A stretch of DNA of 64,000 nt, taken from positions 271,857-335,856 of the forward strand of contig WHUZ01000071.1 of assembly GCA_015179045.1 (NCBI GenBank), read 5' to 3'. Every line of letters starts with the position of its first letter. Within the stretch, counting starts at the first letter, position 1. The notes under the pieces are model-generated. The model worked only from the letters and a program-made list of their open reading frames with translations. It made no database searches and was not told where the DNA came from. This stretch comes from Kalaharituber pfeilii (lineage: Eukaryota > Ascomycota > Pezizomycetes > Pezizales > Pezizaceae). This document shows positions 45,606-56,322 of the stretch, one piece after another. A program made the translations under genes and the position numbers.

Positions 45606-45866
45606 TCATTTATCTCTCCTTCCACTATTCCACTCATACGCATCCCATCTGTACTTCTTACCTCCGATGCGTAGGATCTCTGGTATTTGACTGGTCCTAC
45701 CTGCCCCCTCTAGGTACACAACAACAGAAGTAGTTGCCTTTCTCTTCCACCTCTCTTGCTTTAACAGCCATCGAGCCCCAGCAATTTTTGTGCCCATTTT
45801 ATTATCCACCTCCAACCACTTCCAAACATTCCTCAGTCTCCTGGTCACTTCTATCTCATGTGACAT
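45606..45866 (-). pseudogene. LINE ORF1 (EKA-like) fragment
   Basis: The 86-codon frame contains TRRLRNVWKWLEV, GARWLLKQERWKRK, TTSVVVYLE and LRIGGKKYRWDAYEWNSGR. The motif order matches the ORF1 remnants at 43.4 and 57.8-58.6 kb. This resembles the ORF1 of fungal Tad1-like LINEs, the proteins labelled EKA-like in powdery mildews. The fragment lacks the rest of ORF1 and any tail of its own. The assignment rests on recalled family features plus the three-way match inside this window. Confidence 0.65.
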
Positions 45867-45928
45867 GAACTACTACTGTTGAAGCGGCAGGTTGTAGTTC
45901 CAAGTTTTCTGGTAAAAGGGGCTTGCTC

Positions 45929-45960
45929 ATTAATGATATAAAAAAAAAAAAAAAAAAAAA
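45929..45960 (+). mobile_element. Minimal retroposed LINE tail: 11 nt plus poly(A)
   Basis: The perfect 15-bp target-site duplication aaaaggggcttgctc lies at 45914-45928 and 45961-45975. The insert is only ATTAATGATAT plus about 21 A. That 11-mer is the segment after the family A hairpin, as seen at 48340-48352 (complement) and 54923-54932. It is the shortest insertion in the window. Confidence 0.88.
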
Positions 45961-46067
45961 AAAAGGGGCTTGCTCTTTGTGCTAGAAGTGGCCCTGGTGG
46001 TGGTGGTTTTTCCTTTGGCACGGGCAGGTGGGTCTCTCTTCTTCATACTGGGTGACGCCGGAGGGAC

Positions 46068-46200
46068 TTTTTTTTTTTTTTTTTTTATGATAAATCAGTA
46101 ATCGCATGCCGCTAAGGGCTATGGCGATATTTAGTTACTGATGAAAGATAAGGAAAAGATACAAGATTCTAAGTAGATGTCCCCGGATCCTCCTGTGTGA
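46068..46200 (-). mobile_element. LINE family A 3' fragment
   Basis: A T run is followed by ATGATAAATCAGTAATCGC and the complement of the family A hairpin. Here the outer stem is ATCGC/GCGAT rather than CTCGC/GCGAG, a paired change. The upstream boundary is uncertain. Confidence 0.7.
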
Positions 46201-46633
46201 AAGGGAAGTAACAAGTTTCCAAGTCATGGCAGTAGATGAGGGGACATCCTTCCCCTGACCGACGTGGCGACAGAAATGATTTTTCAGGATAAAATTTAGA
46301 TCAACAGAATTAGTGCACTGAAAACTGTTGATCCAAGTAAGTATTGCGAGCAATCACATTGTGGTTGGGAAGTCGCTCCAAAAGCTCGTTCTGTGGGGGT
46401 TGTTGTCGGAGGACTTGGGATACACGAGACTCTGTGCACATTATGTCTAACCACTATGTAATGGGAATGAGCGCCTTGAGAGGTTATTTGAGGACACTCA
46501 CTGCTCTTGCAGAGTTTCGAGGAACTGCTTTGCATTTATCATTGCGAGGGGCTTAGGGTTCTAATTTTCCCACCATTACCGTACAAAAATACATTATGTG
46601 ACCGTAAAGTGATGGTCGAGAAAGTGCTGAGTG

Positions 46634-46716
46634 TTTTTTTTTTTTTTTTTTTTTTTACGTAACCCCGCTTATCGCTACTCGCTATGGCAGGGTTCCTGGA
46701 CCGAAGTCCTTTGGCC
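46634..46716 (-). mobile_element. LINE family B 3' fragment
   Basis: A T run is followed by ACGTAACCCCGCTTATCG and GGCAGGGTTCCTGGACCGAAG. On the minus strand this gives GGACTTCGGTCC, a UUCG-type hairpin, followed by the terminal hairpin and poly(A). The 5' boundary is uncertain and no target-site duplication was found. Confidence 0.7.
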
Positions 46717-47035
46717 CCACCTGTTGTTGAAAATGGTATAATGCAACGTCCAGTCTTTCTACCACGTTCTCTTCTTCTGTATCATTCTGTAATGTTCTAC
46801 CACTTTCTACTAATTTCTAGTTCTCTCATACGTAATGTATTCGTTTGTCATACATCATGTTTTCTAGATGTTTCTCTCTCTACGTCTTTACTCTTGATAC
46901 TTTTAGATTCTGTAAATCATTATGTCTTTTGTAATCCTTACATTAGTACTAGTAACATAATTTTCGTCAAATAAGATACATAATTGTCAAGTCTATATTT
47001 TCCCTCCGCGGGCTTCAAACCACACATACATCTTC

Positions 47036-47508
47036 TCAACGAAAAACTTTTGGTGCAATGTCATCGTCTCCAGACGTATCCCTAATAGCAGCATGTAGCT
47101 TGTCTTCTGGTCCACCCTCACCCTCAAAATCCTTGTCGACCGTAGGTCTCCCTCCGCCTTTTCCACCTACTTGATCGCCTCCCTCCTGCGCAGGTATTAC
47201 TCGACCAGTAGACACTGATCCGTAAGTTACATGAGAGCCAGGAAATTCGCTTTCCGTCATTTTGTCAATTCCGGACTCAAGAGCTGGAAGCGGCGCCCCC
47301 GTTAGAAGAATTCCATGTTTAGCTCTGAAACGTGGGGTCTTGGCTAGGGTAGGGGCTTACTGCTGTCGCTCACGATTCTATTCTTGTGAAGGGGATTGGG
47401 AACACCACCTCCGGCACCACGCTTCGACTTTTGCGAATCCAACTCCCTTTCAATACGCTTGAGTTCCCCAGGTGGTAAAGTGCCTTCAGCTGTATCTCGT
47501 CCACTCAT
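47036..47508 (-). CDS. Small hydrophilic protein, two exons (131 aa)
   Basis: The exons on the minus strand are 47508-47361 and 47283-47036. The 77-nt intron begins GTAAGC, has TTCTAACGG as branch point and ends TTCCAG; it joins the frames in phase 1. The ATG at 47508 starts MSGRDTAEGTLPPGELKRIE. Exon 2 contains TESEFPGSHVTYGSVSTGR and DKDFEGEGGPEDKLHAA, ending DDDIAPKVFR. The protein is Gly-, Asp-, Glu- and Lys-rich, with no Cys, membrane segment or signal peptide. I do not recognise the family. The clean splice structure and continuous frame on both sides argue for a real gene. The composition recalls stress-associated hydrophilins, but that is inference only. Confidence 0.78.
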
Positions 47509-47886
47509 TCTGAGCTATGAATGTGTAACGTTCGGAGTGATTGCGGGGGTCGAGAACACGCATACGGTCAAATTGTAATTCGATAACAATAGGATGTTGC
47601 AACTGTGGTATATTCATTAACTGGTGTTTGTGAGACCTATAAAACAACCCTTATGTGGCACTGTTTTTGTTGCGTCATGATAACGTTTTGGAAAGGTGTA
47701 GTCATGATCAGCACGTTCGGGTTCATGTGAGGAAATGTCACGTGATCCTTTGCTTGGCCACTTCAGAAACAGCACAGTATAAAGATCGTAGCTGTAAAAT
47801 GTGAGGAATGCATAGCAACGGTATACAAAACATGGGCCGATTCGTTCAATCTAATTAAAAATTCCATCCTGCGATGTGCTGTTTCC

Positions 47887-48123
47887 TTTTTTTTTTTTTT
47901 AACCATTGCTCGCGTGCCGCCCTGTGGGCTATGGCGAGGTTATTTACATAGGAGATAGTAGAAGTAATATGAGATATCAGAAACATAAAATGAAGCTAAG
48001 ATCTTGTAGCATCATCGTATCCCCTGTCTCGTGTAATTGGAGAAGAAAATAAAGACAATGTCAGGTTCCCGCCCATGTTAGCATGTCCGCCAGCGGGTCT
48101 CCCCCCTCTGCGCCCTTCCCCTT
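47887..48123 (-). mobile_element. 5'-truncated LINE family A, 237 bp
   Basis: The target-site duplication is tgtgctgtttcc (47875-47886) and tgtgctgtgtcc (48124-48135), 11 of 12 identical. On the minus strand the element ends in the family A hairpin (loop CAC variant) plus poly(A). It holds 3' UTR and the last ORF2 codons. Confidence 0.85.
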
Positions 48124-48320
48124 TGTGCTGTGTCCTGTAACCGCCGCAATTAGTACCCTACAGGGCCACTGCATAGAACAGACGCCGCGCGCCGGTCCCT
48201 CTATGTACTTGCAGGAATTGAAAGTTTGTCAGCTAATGGTATTTATTAGGAATCAGAAGTTGTATCTAGCTCTGCAAATCTGCTTGAACGTGCTAAAGCG
48301 GCGCGGCACTTCCTTGCCTG

Positions 48321-48384
48321 TTTTTTTTTTTTTTTTTTTTATATATCATTAATCGCTTGCCGCCCTATGGGCTATGGCGATATA
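48321..48384 (-). mobile_element. Hairpin-only retroposed LINE family A tail, 64 bp
   Basis: The 10-bp target-site duplication tccttgcctg lies at 48311-48320 and 48385-48394. The insert is 20 T, ATATATCATTAATCGC and the hairpin complement, ending at GGCGATATA. A third tccttgcctg lies at 48441-48450, which may mark a second event. Confidence 0.85.
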
Positions 48385-48868
48385 TCCTTGCCTGTGGCGG
48401 GAACTGGCAAAGCATGAGCTGGGGAAATTACTTTATATCATCCTTGCCTGCACATTTAGATGAGTAGTTAAGCAGTAGCATTTCCCCTGATAAGCATGCG
48501 CGGCTAACGAATCATATGCACAGTACCACGGCAGGATGCGTCTTTCGACCGGCAAATTAAAACTTTGTGCTACGAAGATCTTAGCGACAATCGGCACAGG
48601 AGCCCTGGACATATATATCATATGTAGTCTAGACACGGCTGGCCCTGGCCACAACTATGTTTAGCAGTGCCCAAATCACTGTAATTTGGGGAGCATCTTG
48701 GATTAGAATTTCCCACGTACGTTTAAGTTTGACCGCTGGTTACAAGCTGAGATAAGCCCAGTGTTGCTATCAGCAGTGTTCACTTAAGCGAATCATAATT
48801 TACGGTACTAGGTGCAGTTACTCGCGATTAAAGCTCTGACATGAAGCGAGTACGACTAGTCCAATGCG

Positions 48869-49551
48869 CACATCGGCATCGCAGGCAACGAGGCGGCGGA
48901 CGTCGGAGCAAAAAAGGCGGCGGATAGAATAGGGAAGTCGGTGGTGACTGAAGGCGGATTGCGCCAGAAGTGGAAAAAACTGCGCGCAGCGGAGAGGAGG
49001 GAAGTGGGGTATGGGGGAGGGACAGTGATGAGGTGGAGCAGGGGGGCCGCGACGGCTTTCACCAGGCTGCGAACGGGGAAGGGAATGGGAAAGGAATGGG
49101 ACATTAGAGTGGGGAAAGCGGCGGAGGGGAGTGTGTGCAAATGCGGACAGGAGCAAACAGCGGACCACCTAGCGTTTAGGTGCGAAGAGGTAGAGTACCC
49201 GGAAGGATGGGGAAGGTGGGAGGATATAGACGAGAAAAAGTGGTTGGAACAGCAAGAGAACGGGGAGGCGGTAGACGTGCTGGGTGAATTTTTCGTTGCA
49301 TTGAAGGTGTTAAGGGGAGGGGTTGAAATTTTCGTTTGTTCGAAGGTGGCGGCGGAGGAAAGATGTAGCTATTTTCATTGCCTCGGAGAGGTGGGGCGGG
49401 GAGGGGTTGAGAGTTTCGTTTGTAGAGGAGGCGGCGGAAGTAGCGGTTAGAAAAGCCTGCCTCCGGGCTTTGAGGGTCTAGACCCAGGGGCCCTGCCTTG
49501 GCGAACAGCTGCGCGCGGGGTCATGTGATATAAGAAAAAAAAAAAAAAAAA
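48869..49551 (+). mobile_element. 5'-truncated LINE family B, 683 bp
   Basis: The 15-bp perfect target-site duplication gactagtccaatgcg lies at 48854-48868 and 49552-49566. The frame opens inside the RNase H end (HIGIAGNEAADVGAKKAAD). It continues through a basic region to a zinc knuckle, CKCGQEQTADHLAFRC (C-x-C-x8-H-x4-C), and stays open to 49450. The 3' UTR has GGGTCTAGACCC and the terminal hairpin, then TCATGTGATATAAG and poly(A). It is cleanly integrated and relatively young. Confidence 0.92.
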
Positions 49552-49566
49552 GACTAGTCCAATGCG

Positions 49567-50393
49567 GGGGAATATGCATGTATTTGTGTCCTGCTCTCCC
49601 TGTGTAATACAGGTCGGGATCAGCTGAGGCAAAGAACTAAGCAACATGCAAGTTCTTTGAATTTTTCGCGAAAATACAATGCTGGTATGACGTTGATCTG
49701 CAGCAAGCAGCTGAGGATAAGAAGCTGTGGCCTTTTGCACATGGGTGATGCTCAAACTTACGGAGCAATGTGCATCCTGGACACGGAACAGAACCGGCAG
49801 TTTGGTTTTGGTGTGCCAAGCGGGGATCATGTGGTCATGAGGCCACAGATCAATAAACCTTAATTCAAAGTCAAAAAGGTCGCAGAACTGCAGCAGTCGT
49901 TCAGCCGCAGTTATGAGCACATTCCGGAATGAATGTCAGCCAGAGAAGAATTGGCTTTGACTGATACATGTCTAAGCCACATACAAGTCATCATGCAATA
50001 AATCCTACACTAATGTGTAGATTTCCTACACCACACACCCTTGCGGGGAGATAATCTTATTTAATATTCAATATGCATGGGAAGCGGCGTTGAAATGGCA
50101 CAGTTCATTGATGGGTCATAATTTCATCCTGCGAATCTGAAGTTCATGATATGATCATGTTCCTTTAGATGCCAGGATTTCCCGCACCACATGCGGTCAG
50201 CATCTCAATACTTCAATCTTGCAGTTACGGGGCGGCACTTGGTTATGGATTTCTCAGTGACTAACCCCTTTTGTCATAACTCAACCGCATTTACAGGGCG
50301 CATAGCGTTCATGTTGCCGTTAAACCTCAGGACGACAATTAAGGTATACAGCAAGTTGGGCTATATCAACTGCCGCTGCAAGCAGGCTTGAAC
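49567..50393. other. Spacer, nothing recognised
   Basis: No gene or repeat supported between the LINE copy and the tandem duplication. Confidence 0.5.
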
Positions 50394-51029
50394 GTTTTCA
50401 GTACCTCCAGTCGAATCAGATACGCAACCAGACTGATGGGTTGAGAGGTCCAACACAAGAGGCTATGACCAGTTATTGCAATAGGTGCTGTTTGAACTTT
50501 AAAAGTAGGCTCGTGAGCACATAAATGATCAATATGAAATGATACCACATAACGTGATCCCTCCTTGACCCTCAAGTGCTGCAAACAAGGAGGAGACCCT
50601 AAACTCAGCCATAGATTCAAGTCCTAAATCTCGATCCGGAATACCTTAAGGTGAGAGTTCAGTTGGCATTTGACTTCGCTACCCTGTTCTTTCGTACATG
50701 TATCATACCCCGTTTTCAGTACCTCCAGTCGAATCAGATACGCAACCAGACTGATGGGTTGAGAGGTCCAACACAAGAGGCTATGACCAGTTATTGCAAT
50801 AGATGCTAGTTGAACTTTAAAAGTAGGCTCATGAGCACATAAATGATCAATATGAAATGATACCACATAACGTGATCCCTCCTTGACCCTCAAGTGCTGC
50901 AAACAAGGAGGAGACCCTAAACTCCGCCATAGATTCAAGTCCTAAATCTCGATCCGGAATACCTTAAGGTGAGAGTTCAGTTGGCATTTGACTTCGCTAC
51001 CCTATTCTTTCGTACATGTATCATACCCC
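50394..51029. repeat. Tandem duplication of a 318-bp unit
   Basis: The units 50394-50711 and 50712-51029 are nearly identical, beginning GTTTTCAGTACCTCCAGTCG and ending TACATGTATCATACCCC. Only a few substitutions are visible, so the duplication is recent. Neither unit contains a supported gene. Confidence 0.93.
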
Positions 51030-51651
51030 GCGGGGATCGAAGACATTTCGGGTTAATCACCACACAACATGTGGCATTCGGAGATGTTCAGTGGCGAGTT
51101 GGTTGTATGATAATCTTCTTTACGCCTCCTTCTCGGAATCTAGGCTGGGAGGGTTCTGAGTTCTATCAAGCCGTGGGCGCGCGGTTGCGATTCGTGGCAA
51201 CGAGTACTCGCACATTCTATCACCCTCGCCAACCGTTATGAAAATGGAAAAGGTTATTCTTGTGCCTAACAGCTGACGTCATGTTATCCATAAAAAATAT
51301 AATGCAAATCTCCAGATTTTCTTGTTTTAAAGACCTCAGGATCGCCCAGCATTACTGCGACATTTGGTCATCGTTTGGTGTGGAAGATCTTGCGAATCCT
51401 TCCGGTTCGCGAATCGATATTCGGAGCCCTGCTTATTTCACACGCATTTCAGCCTCCATATAGTGACAGATCGGGTACCTCCCAAATTCAAGTTGCACAA
51501 TGCGTACCTAGCACATCTTCTTGACAACACCCGGAATACTTGGCGGCTGCGGTTAAACTCGATATCGATTTCAGAATTTCTTTTTTTGCCCTCCTTCCGA
51601 TTTCTGGGGATTACTTTGGCTTCTACAATTTTTCGAAAATAATTTTGCTTA

Positions 51652-52929
51652 ATGCCATCAAGGACCCTGATTTTCAACCCAGGGGAGGGGACAAAGTCGC
51701 CCCCGTCCCCTGCGCTGATCCCGACAAGTTCCTCGTCGTTTTCCGGTTCGACGTCGGCCTTATCCTTACCGTGCACCGAGATTACATTTTATGCAAATGC
51801 GGACCTAATACTTGAAGTATTTAATGAAAAGAAGGAAATGCTGCACCTGAGAGTTGCATCGACAGCGCTTTGTATTGCATCTCCGGTTTTCCGCGCGATG
51901 CTTTCTCCGGACCGATTTTTGGAGGGCAACATACTCTCTTCATGCTCTCGTAAGGGAACAAAATTCACTCTGACGCTCCCAGAAGACGATCCAGAGTCGC
52001 TCATCATACTGTGTAATATTCTACACTTCAATAACTATAACGTGCCACGAGCAATTTCCGTTAATTCCCTCGCACGGTTATGTGTACTTCTTGATAAATA
52101 TGTATGCACATTGGCAGCAGCGAGCTGGATTGACTACTGGTTCGGTCATATGCCAGTTCCTAAAGCTCCTTCCACTCCAGAGCCGGATGGGGAGGACCGG
52201 ATTTTGATAGAGGCAATGTGGTTGTTCATCTCGGTGGTCACAGGGGACAGCCAGCGGTTCTCACACTTTTCTGCTCTTCAAATGATGAGTTTACGTGCCT
52301 TGGATGTAATGGATAGCCAGCATAGAGAGTGGTTCAATAGGCTCCCCAGTAAGATACAAGGTATGTATCACTACCACTTTGGAATCGCTTAGATGTTTTC
52401 AATACAAACTGGGATGATTGAGGATATTAATAACGATTCTAACTAAAATTCAGATGCCCTTATGACGGGTAGCCAAGAGGCCATCCTAGCTACATCGCAA
52501 ACCCTCCAAGATTTTTGCACCGGAAAACAGACCAGGTGTCAGCTTTCTCTAGCAGAGTGCTCTCGTGGAGCCCATGGTGGGCCTGTTGTCACTCCAAAGG
52601 ACTGCGATGCTCACTTTATTGGCATCCTTTTGCAATCGATGCAGATCGAGATGCTCGCTCCGGAATTCTCTGCCTTTAACATTCTTACGGACCCCGGGTC
52701 CTGGCAAGGAAGTGTTAACGAGTTACTGGATCGTTTAGAAGGAATCGCGCAGGGTCTCGCCAATACTAGGCTGTTTGTGCCACCGCACATGCATTGTCAG
52801 CAGGGGAGGGCGTTGTGCAGGAAGCTTCGCGAGTTGAGGCACTCGCTGGGTAGAAACGGTTTAGTGCTCGCAGAGTTCAGAGGGGGCTTTGATGTTAAGA
52901 AGTTACTGCGTAAGAGTCAGCAAGTTTAG
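51652..52929 (+). CDS. BTB/POZ domain protein
   Basis: The exons are 51652-52360 and 52454-52929, giving 394 aa. The 93-nt intron starts GTATGT, has a CTAAC branch point and ends TTCAG, joining in phase 1 (SKIQ-D-ALMTG). Residues about 1-40 are a Ser/Pro-rich head. A BTB-like fold follows at about 45-150: TEITFYANADLILEVFN, then MLHLRVASTALCIASPVFR, a hallmark BTB helix pair, and FTLTLPEDDPESLIILCNIL. The rest is helical with no recognised domain. Many ascomycete genomes hold large families of such single-BTB proteins. Without a second domain or a CUL3-binding motif I can identify, the role is unknown. The start is the first ATG of the frame. Confidence 0.88.
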
Positions 52930-53086
52930 CGTATCCGATAGCTACACCCCGGCCCGTCATGTATGATCTTTGGCGTTGGTTCCAGGTCGCTCTTTCTCTT
53001 TGTGTCAAATTCGTTGCTGAGGGTTGAATTTAATTTTGTTCACTTTGTTTTTCTCCTGTGTACTTAGCTTCAATTATATGAGATAC

Positions 53087-53136
53087 TTTTTTTTTTTTTT
53101 ATCATTACTCGCGTGCCGCCCTATGGGCTATGGCGA
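53087..53136 (-). mobile_element. Hairpin-only retroposed LINE family A tail, 50 bp, in the BTB 3' flank
   Basis: The 12-bp perfect target-site duplication tatatgagatac lies at 53075-53086 and 53137-53148. The insert is 14 T, ATCATTACTCGCGTGCC and the rest of the hairpin complement, stopping at GGCGA. It begins 158 bp after the BTB stop codon, so probably lies in that gene's 3' UTR. Confidence 0.93.
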
Positions 53137-53148
53137 TATATGAGATAC

Positions 53149-54439
53149 ACAGCACGAATACGGAAAGGCTGCGATGAATTGAGGCATTCGGCTCCTGTCT
53201 CCTGCATTCAATTTCGTGCCACTTAATTTCAATTTCAGGTAGTTTAGCTGCAATGTCAGCGCAACTACTTTGCCTGGAATGCAGTGAGCGTGCATGGCAG
53301 CAAATGGAAGTATGTTTGCCTCATGCAACTGCTTTTCAATGAAAGTTGTCGCAGTCCATATCGTGGTACTGTAACCAGCCAAAAGTCTGAAACACCTGTT
53401 ACAAATATGCTATTCCATACCGATTTATTAGCTTCGTAAGGGTGAATGATACTGTCACATACGCAGAATTAGCATGTTCAGCAATAACAGCAATTATCTG
53501 ACTTACACTCGCCCACAGTACCGTTAAAGGCGCTTACCAAATTCCATGTGTCGGAACAACAGCAGCCCTAGCCGGATCCTCACCGCCCCTTCCTCTATAC
53601 CAATAGAATGTCTCCCTGGCCTCCTTTGTGCGGCCTCTGCCTGCACCTCAACGCCAATCCCTTCCCTGCCCTGTGATGCTTACTAACAGGAGGCCATATG
53701 CAGATGCGACCACTTCACAAGCCCTACATTTGGCCCCGCCATGGCGAAGAGCGAAGTTACGTGGGGTAAAAGGAAAAAAAAAGCCCTACATTTACATGAG
53801 TACGCAGACGAATTGGAATTTGGTGTAATTGAGGTGTAAAGGACCACAGGCTTTTTGGGGAATAACGTCACTGACCGGGATCCGGCGCATTACCGGGATC
53901 CGGCGCACTTCCGGAATAAAAACAATAGCCTCCTGTAAGGCCAAATCTTCATAGAAGATAACCAAATTGCACATACAGCTTGGAGAGGTATAGGAAAGTA
54001 ACTTCCGCACCTCAGTTAGCCAATTGGAAATTTTGAATGATACTCTATGGTGGTAGTTGCATCTGAACCCTATGCAGGTGTAAAATGGCAAGATGGCTAT
54101 TGAGGACCTTGAGCAAGTGCATATACCTTCTATAGTATGTATTCAAGAGATCTGGAATGTTTCATGATGATTGGATACATATGGAACAAGTGGTGAGCCA
54201 ATATCCATACATATATTTTTACTGCCAGAAGTGAATTTTGACATTCAGTCTGTATATATTTCTAAAAATATGAGGCATGTTCAAAATGCTCTAGAATATA
54301 ACTCTACACATAGGAGAATATATCTTGAGTAGCCTATAGGTATAGGTATTGACAGAAAGTAGAAATCAATAGGAATATCTACCCAATTAGGTAATGCATA
54401 TTCCTTAATGCACCATACATGAATGCTGCAGTCCTAAGC
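53149..54439. other. Spacer, nothing recognised
   Basis: No gene supported. A short tandem of ACCGGGATCCGGCGCA-like units occurs at about 53875-53910. Confidence 0.5.
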
Positions 54440-54934
54440 TATGAAACTTCAGAAATATAACCTATCTTGGCGGCTGTGTCTGCTTCCGTGTTGCCGCTTA
54501 TTCCCTTGTGTCCTTTCACCCACATGACTGCGACGTCCAAGTTTCCTGTCTCGACTCTCCTTTCCCAGGCCTCCCTGACTCGCTGTGAGGCACCTTCGTG
54601 GTTAGGTTCTCCGTCGGCGGTGGAGACACCGAATAGGCAAATCCGACTCCCCCGAATGCCGGTGGTGCGGGAGAGCACCGGAAAACACAACACACATTAC
54701 CACAGACTGCCTACCATGGAAAGCTAGGATACCAGGCGGAATGGAAGACTTGATGAAACCAAAGGAAGCCGGGGATGGGGGGGACAAGCTGGCGGAGATT
54801 ATAAAGTGGGCCGGGGAATAGAGTGGCTGCATTAATTCCTTTTATTATCATTTTCTTATCAATTTCTTTCCATTGCATGCACTTAATAACATCGCCCTAG
54901 CGGCAAGCGATTAATGAAATAAAAAAAAAAAAAG

Positions 54935-54966
<32 letters not shown>

Positions 54967-55375
54967 CCGTCGGCGATTCTCTGGAGTTTGGTTATGGCTG
55001 TTTTGCAGTCGGTGATGATCAGTAGTTCATTCGCCGAGCTCTCCAGTGCTTCGCACATGGCGAGGAGCTCCGCGTCGTTGACGTTGCTCAATCGGCCTAG
55101 GTATTTGGAGGTCCGCTTCGGTGGGTGTGGAGTGTATGTTCCGGCCCCAGAGGCATCTTCTATTCGGCTGCCGTCAGTGTAGTGACTCGTCCATCCCTCA
55201 TCCTCGGCTAAGGCGATGGCCTCTTCCCACTCCGCCTTGGTAGTGTCTGCGGGGAGGGGGGTTAGCCTTGCTAGTGGGAGAGCCTTCCTGGAATGTCCGC
55301 TGCCAATTAGCAGCTGCAGTACAGCAGGAGCATGTCTGTATTTATAGATCATGCAGTATTCGTAATGATTGGCTA
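54440..55375 (-). mobile_element. LINE family A fragment interrupted by another LINE
   Basis: On the minus strand the RNase H frame runs from the right part (55352 downward: WTSHYTDGSRIEDASGAG, then ELLIITDCKTAITKLQRI). It resumes to the left of a nested insertion with PNHEGASQRVREAWERRV and MWVKGHKGISGNTEADTAAK. The frame ends at about 54440 with no 3' tail, so the 3' end has been lost. The nested insertion occupies 54620-54963. Confidence 0.85.
54620..54963 (+). mobile_element. Nested LINE family A copy, 344 bp
   Basis: The perfect 12-bp target-site duplication tctccgtcggcg lies at 54608-54619 and 54964-54975, inside the RNase H region of an older minus-strand copy. It carries the end of ORF2 (the CRWCG knuckle region) and a 3' UTR. 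It ends with the variant hairpin ATCGCCCTAGCGGCAAGCGAT, then TAATGAAAT and a long poly(A). Confidence 0.92.
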
Positions 55376-55393
55376 AATTGAGTAATTCCCCAT

Positions 55394-56322
55394 GCGATCC
55401 AGAAGGCAGGCAGGGAGGGAAAGGGAAAAACCGAGGAGGTGAGGAGAGTGGTGGATGCCGTGGCGAGGAGGAAGAAGAAGGGAGGGGACGCGAAAATGAT
55501 GTGGGTCAAGGCTCATATCGGAATTGCAGGGATTGAGAAGGCTGATGAGTGGGCAAAGAAGGGGACGGCGGTGGAAGGGAAAGAGGTGCCCACCGGGAGC
55601 GGGGTGCGCCAGAGGATTAAGGCGTGGAGGAAGGAGAGAAGGGAGGTGGAAGGTTTCGGGAAGGGGAAAGTAATGGAGTGGAATAGGACAGCGGTGTCCA
55701 ACTTCACAGCATTACGACTGGAGAGAGGAAGATGCAGGGTGTGGTTGAAGAGGATGGGAGCGGCGGAATCGGAGAAGTGCAGCTGCGGGGAGGCCCAGAC
55801 GGGGGCGCACCTAGCCTTCCAGTGCTGTCAGCAGAGGTTTCGCCCAGAAGGCTTTAGAGAATGGGGGGATATGGAGAAGAACTGGAAAAGGACAGTAGAG
55901 AATGGGGAGGAGTGGGATGAGTTGGAAAGGTTCTTCTCCGGGATCAGGTTCTAGGGCGCCGTGCGATTTGCCGTCGGGGAAGTTTGCTTGCCGGGGAAGT
56001 TTGCTTGCCGGGGAAGTTTGCTTGCCGGGGAGGTTTGCTTGCCGGGGAAGTTTGCTTGCCGGGGAAGTTTGCTTGCCGGGGAAGTTTGCTTGCCGGGGAA
56101 GTTTGCTTGCCGGGATGCGAAAGTGTAGAGAAGAGGGGAGGGGGGAGAGGGGGAGATATATAGTGGAGCCTCCCTGAGGCAGAAACCGGAAGGACCATCC
56201 GGAGGTTTCTGGAATCAGGTTGTAGAAGTAGATAGAAATTTCTTTGTTTGTTAAGCCTGTCTCCAGGCTTCGAGGGCTTGCCCAGGGACCCTGCCATGGC
56301 TTGGCGCTGCAAGCGGGGTTAT

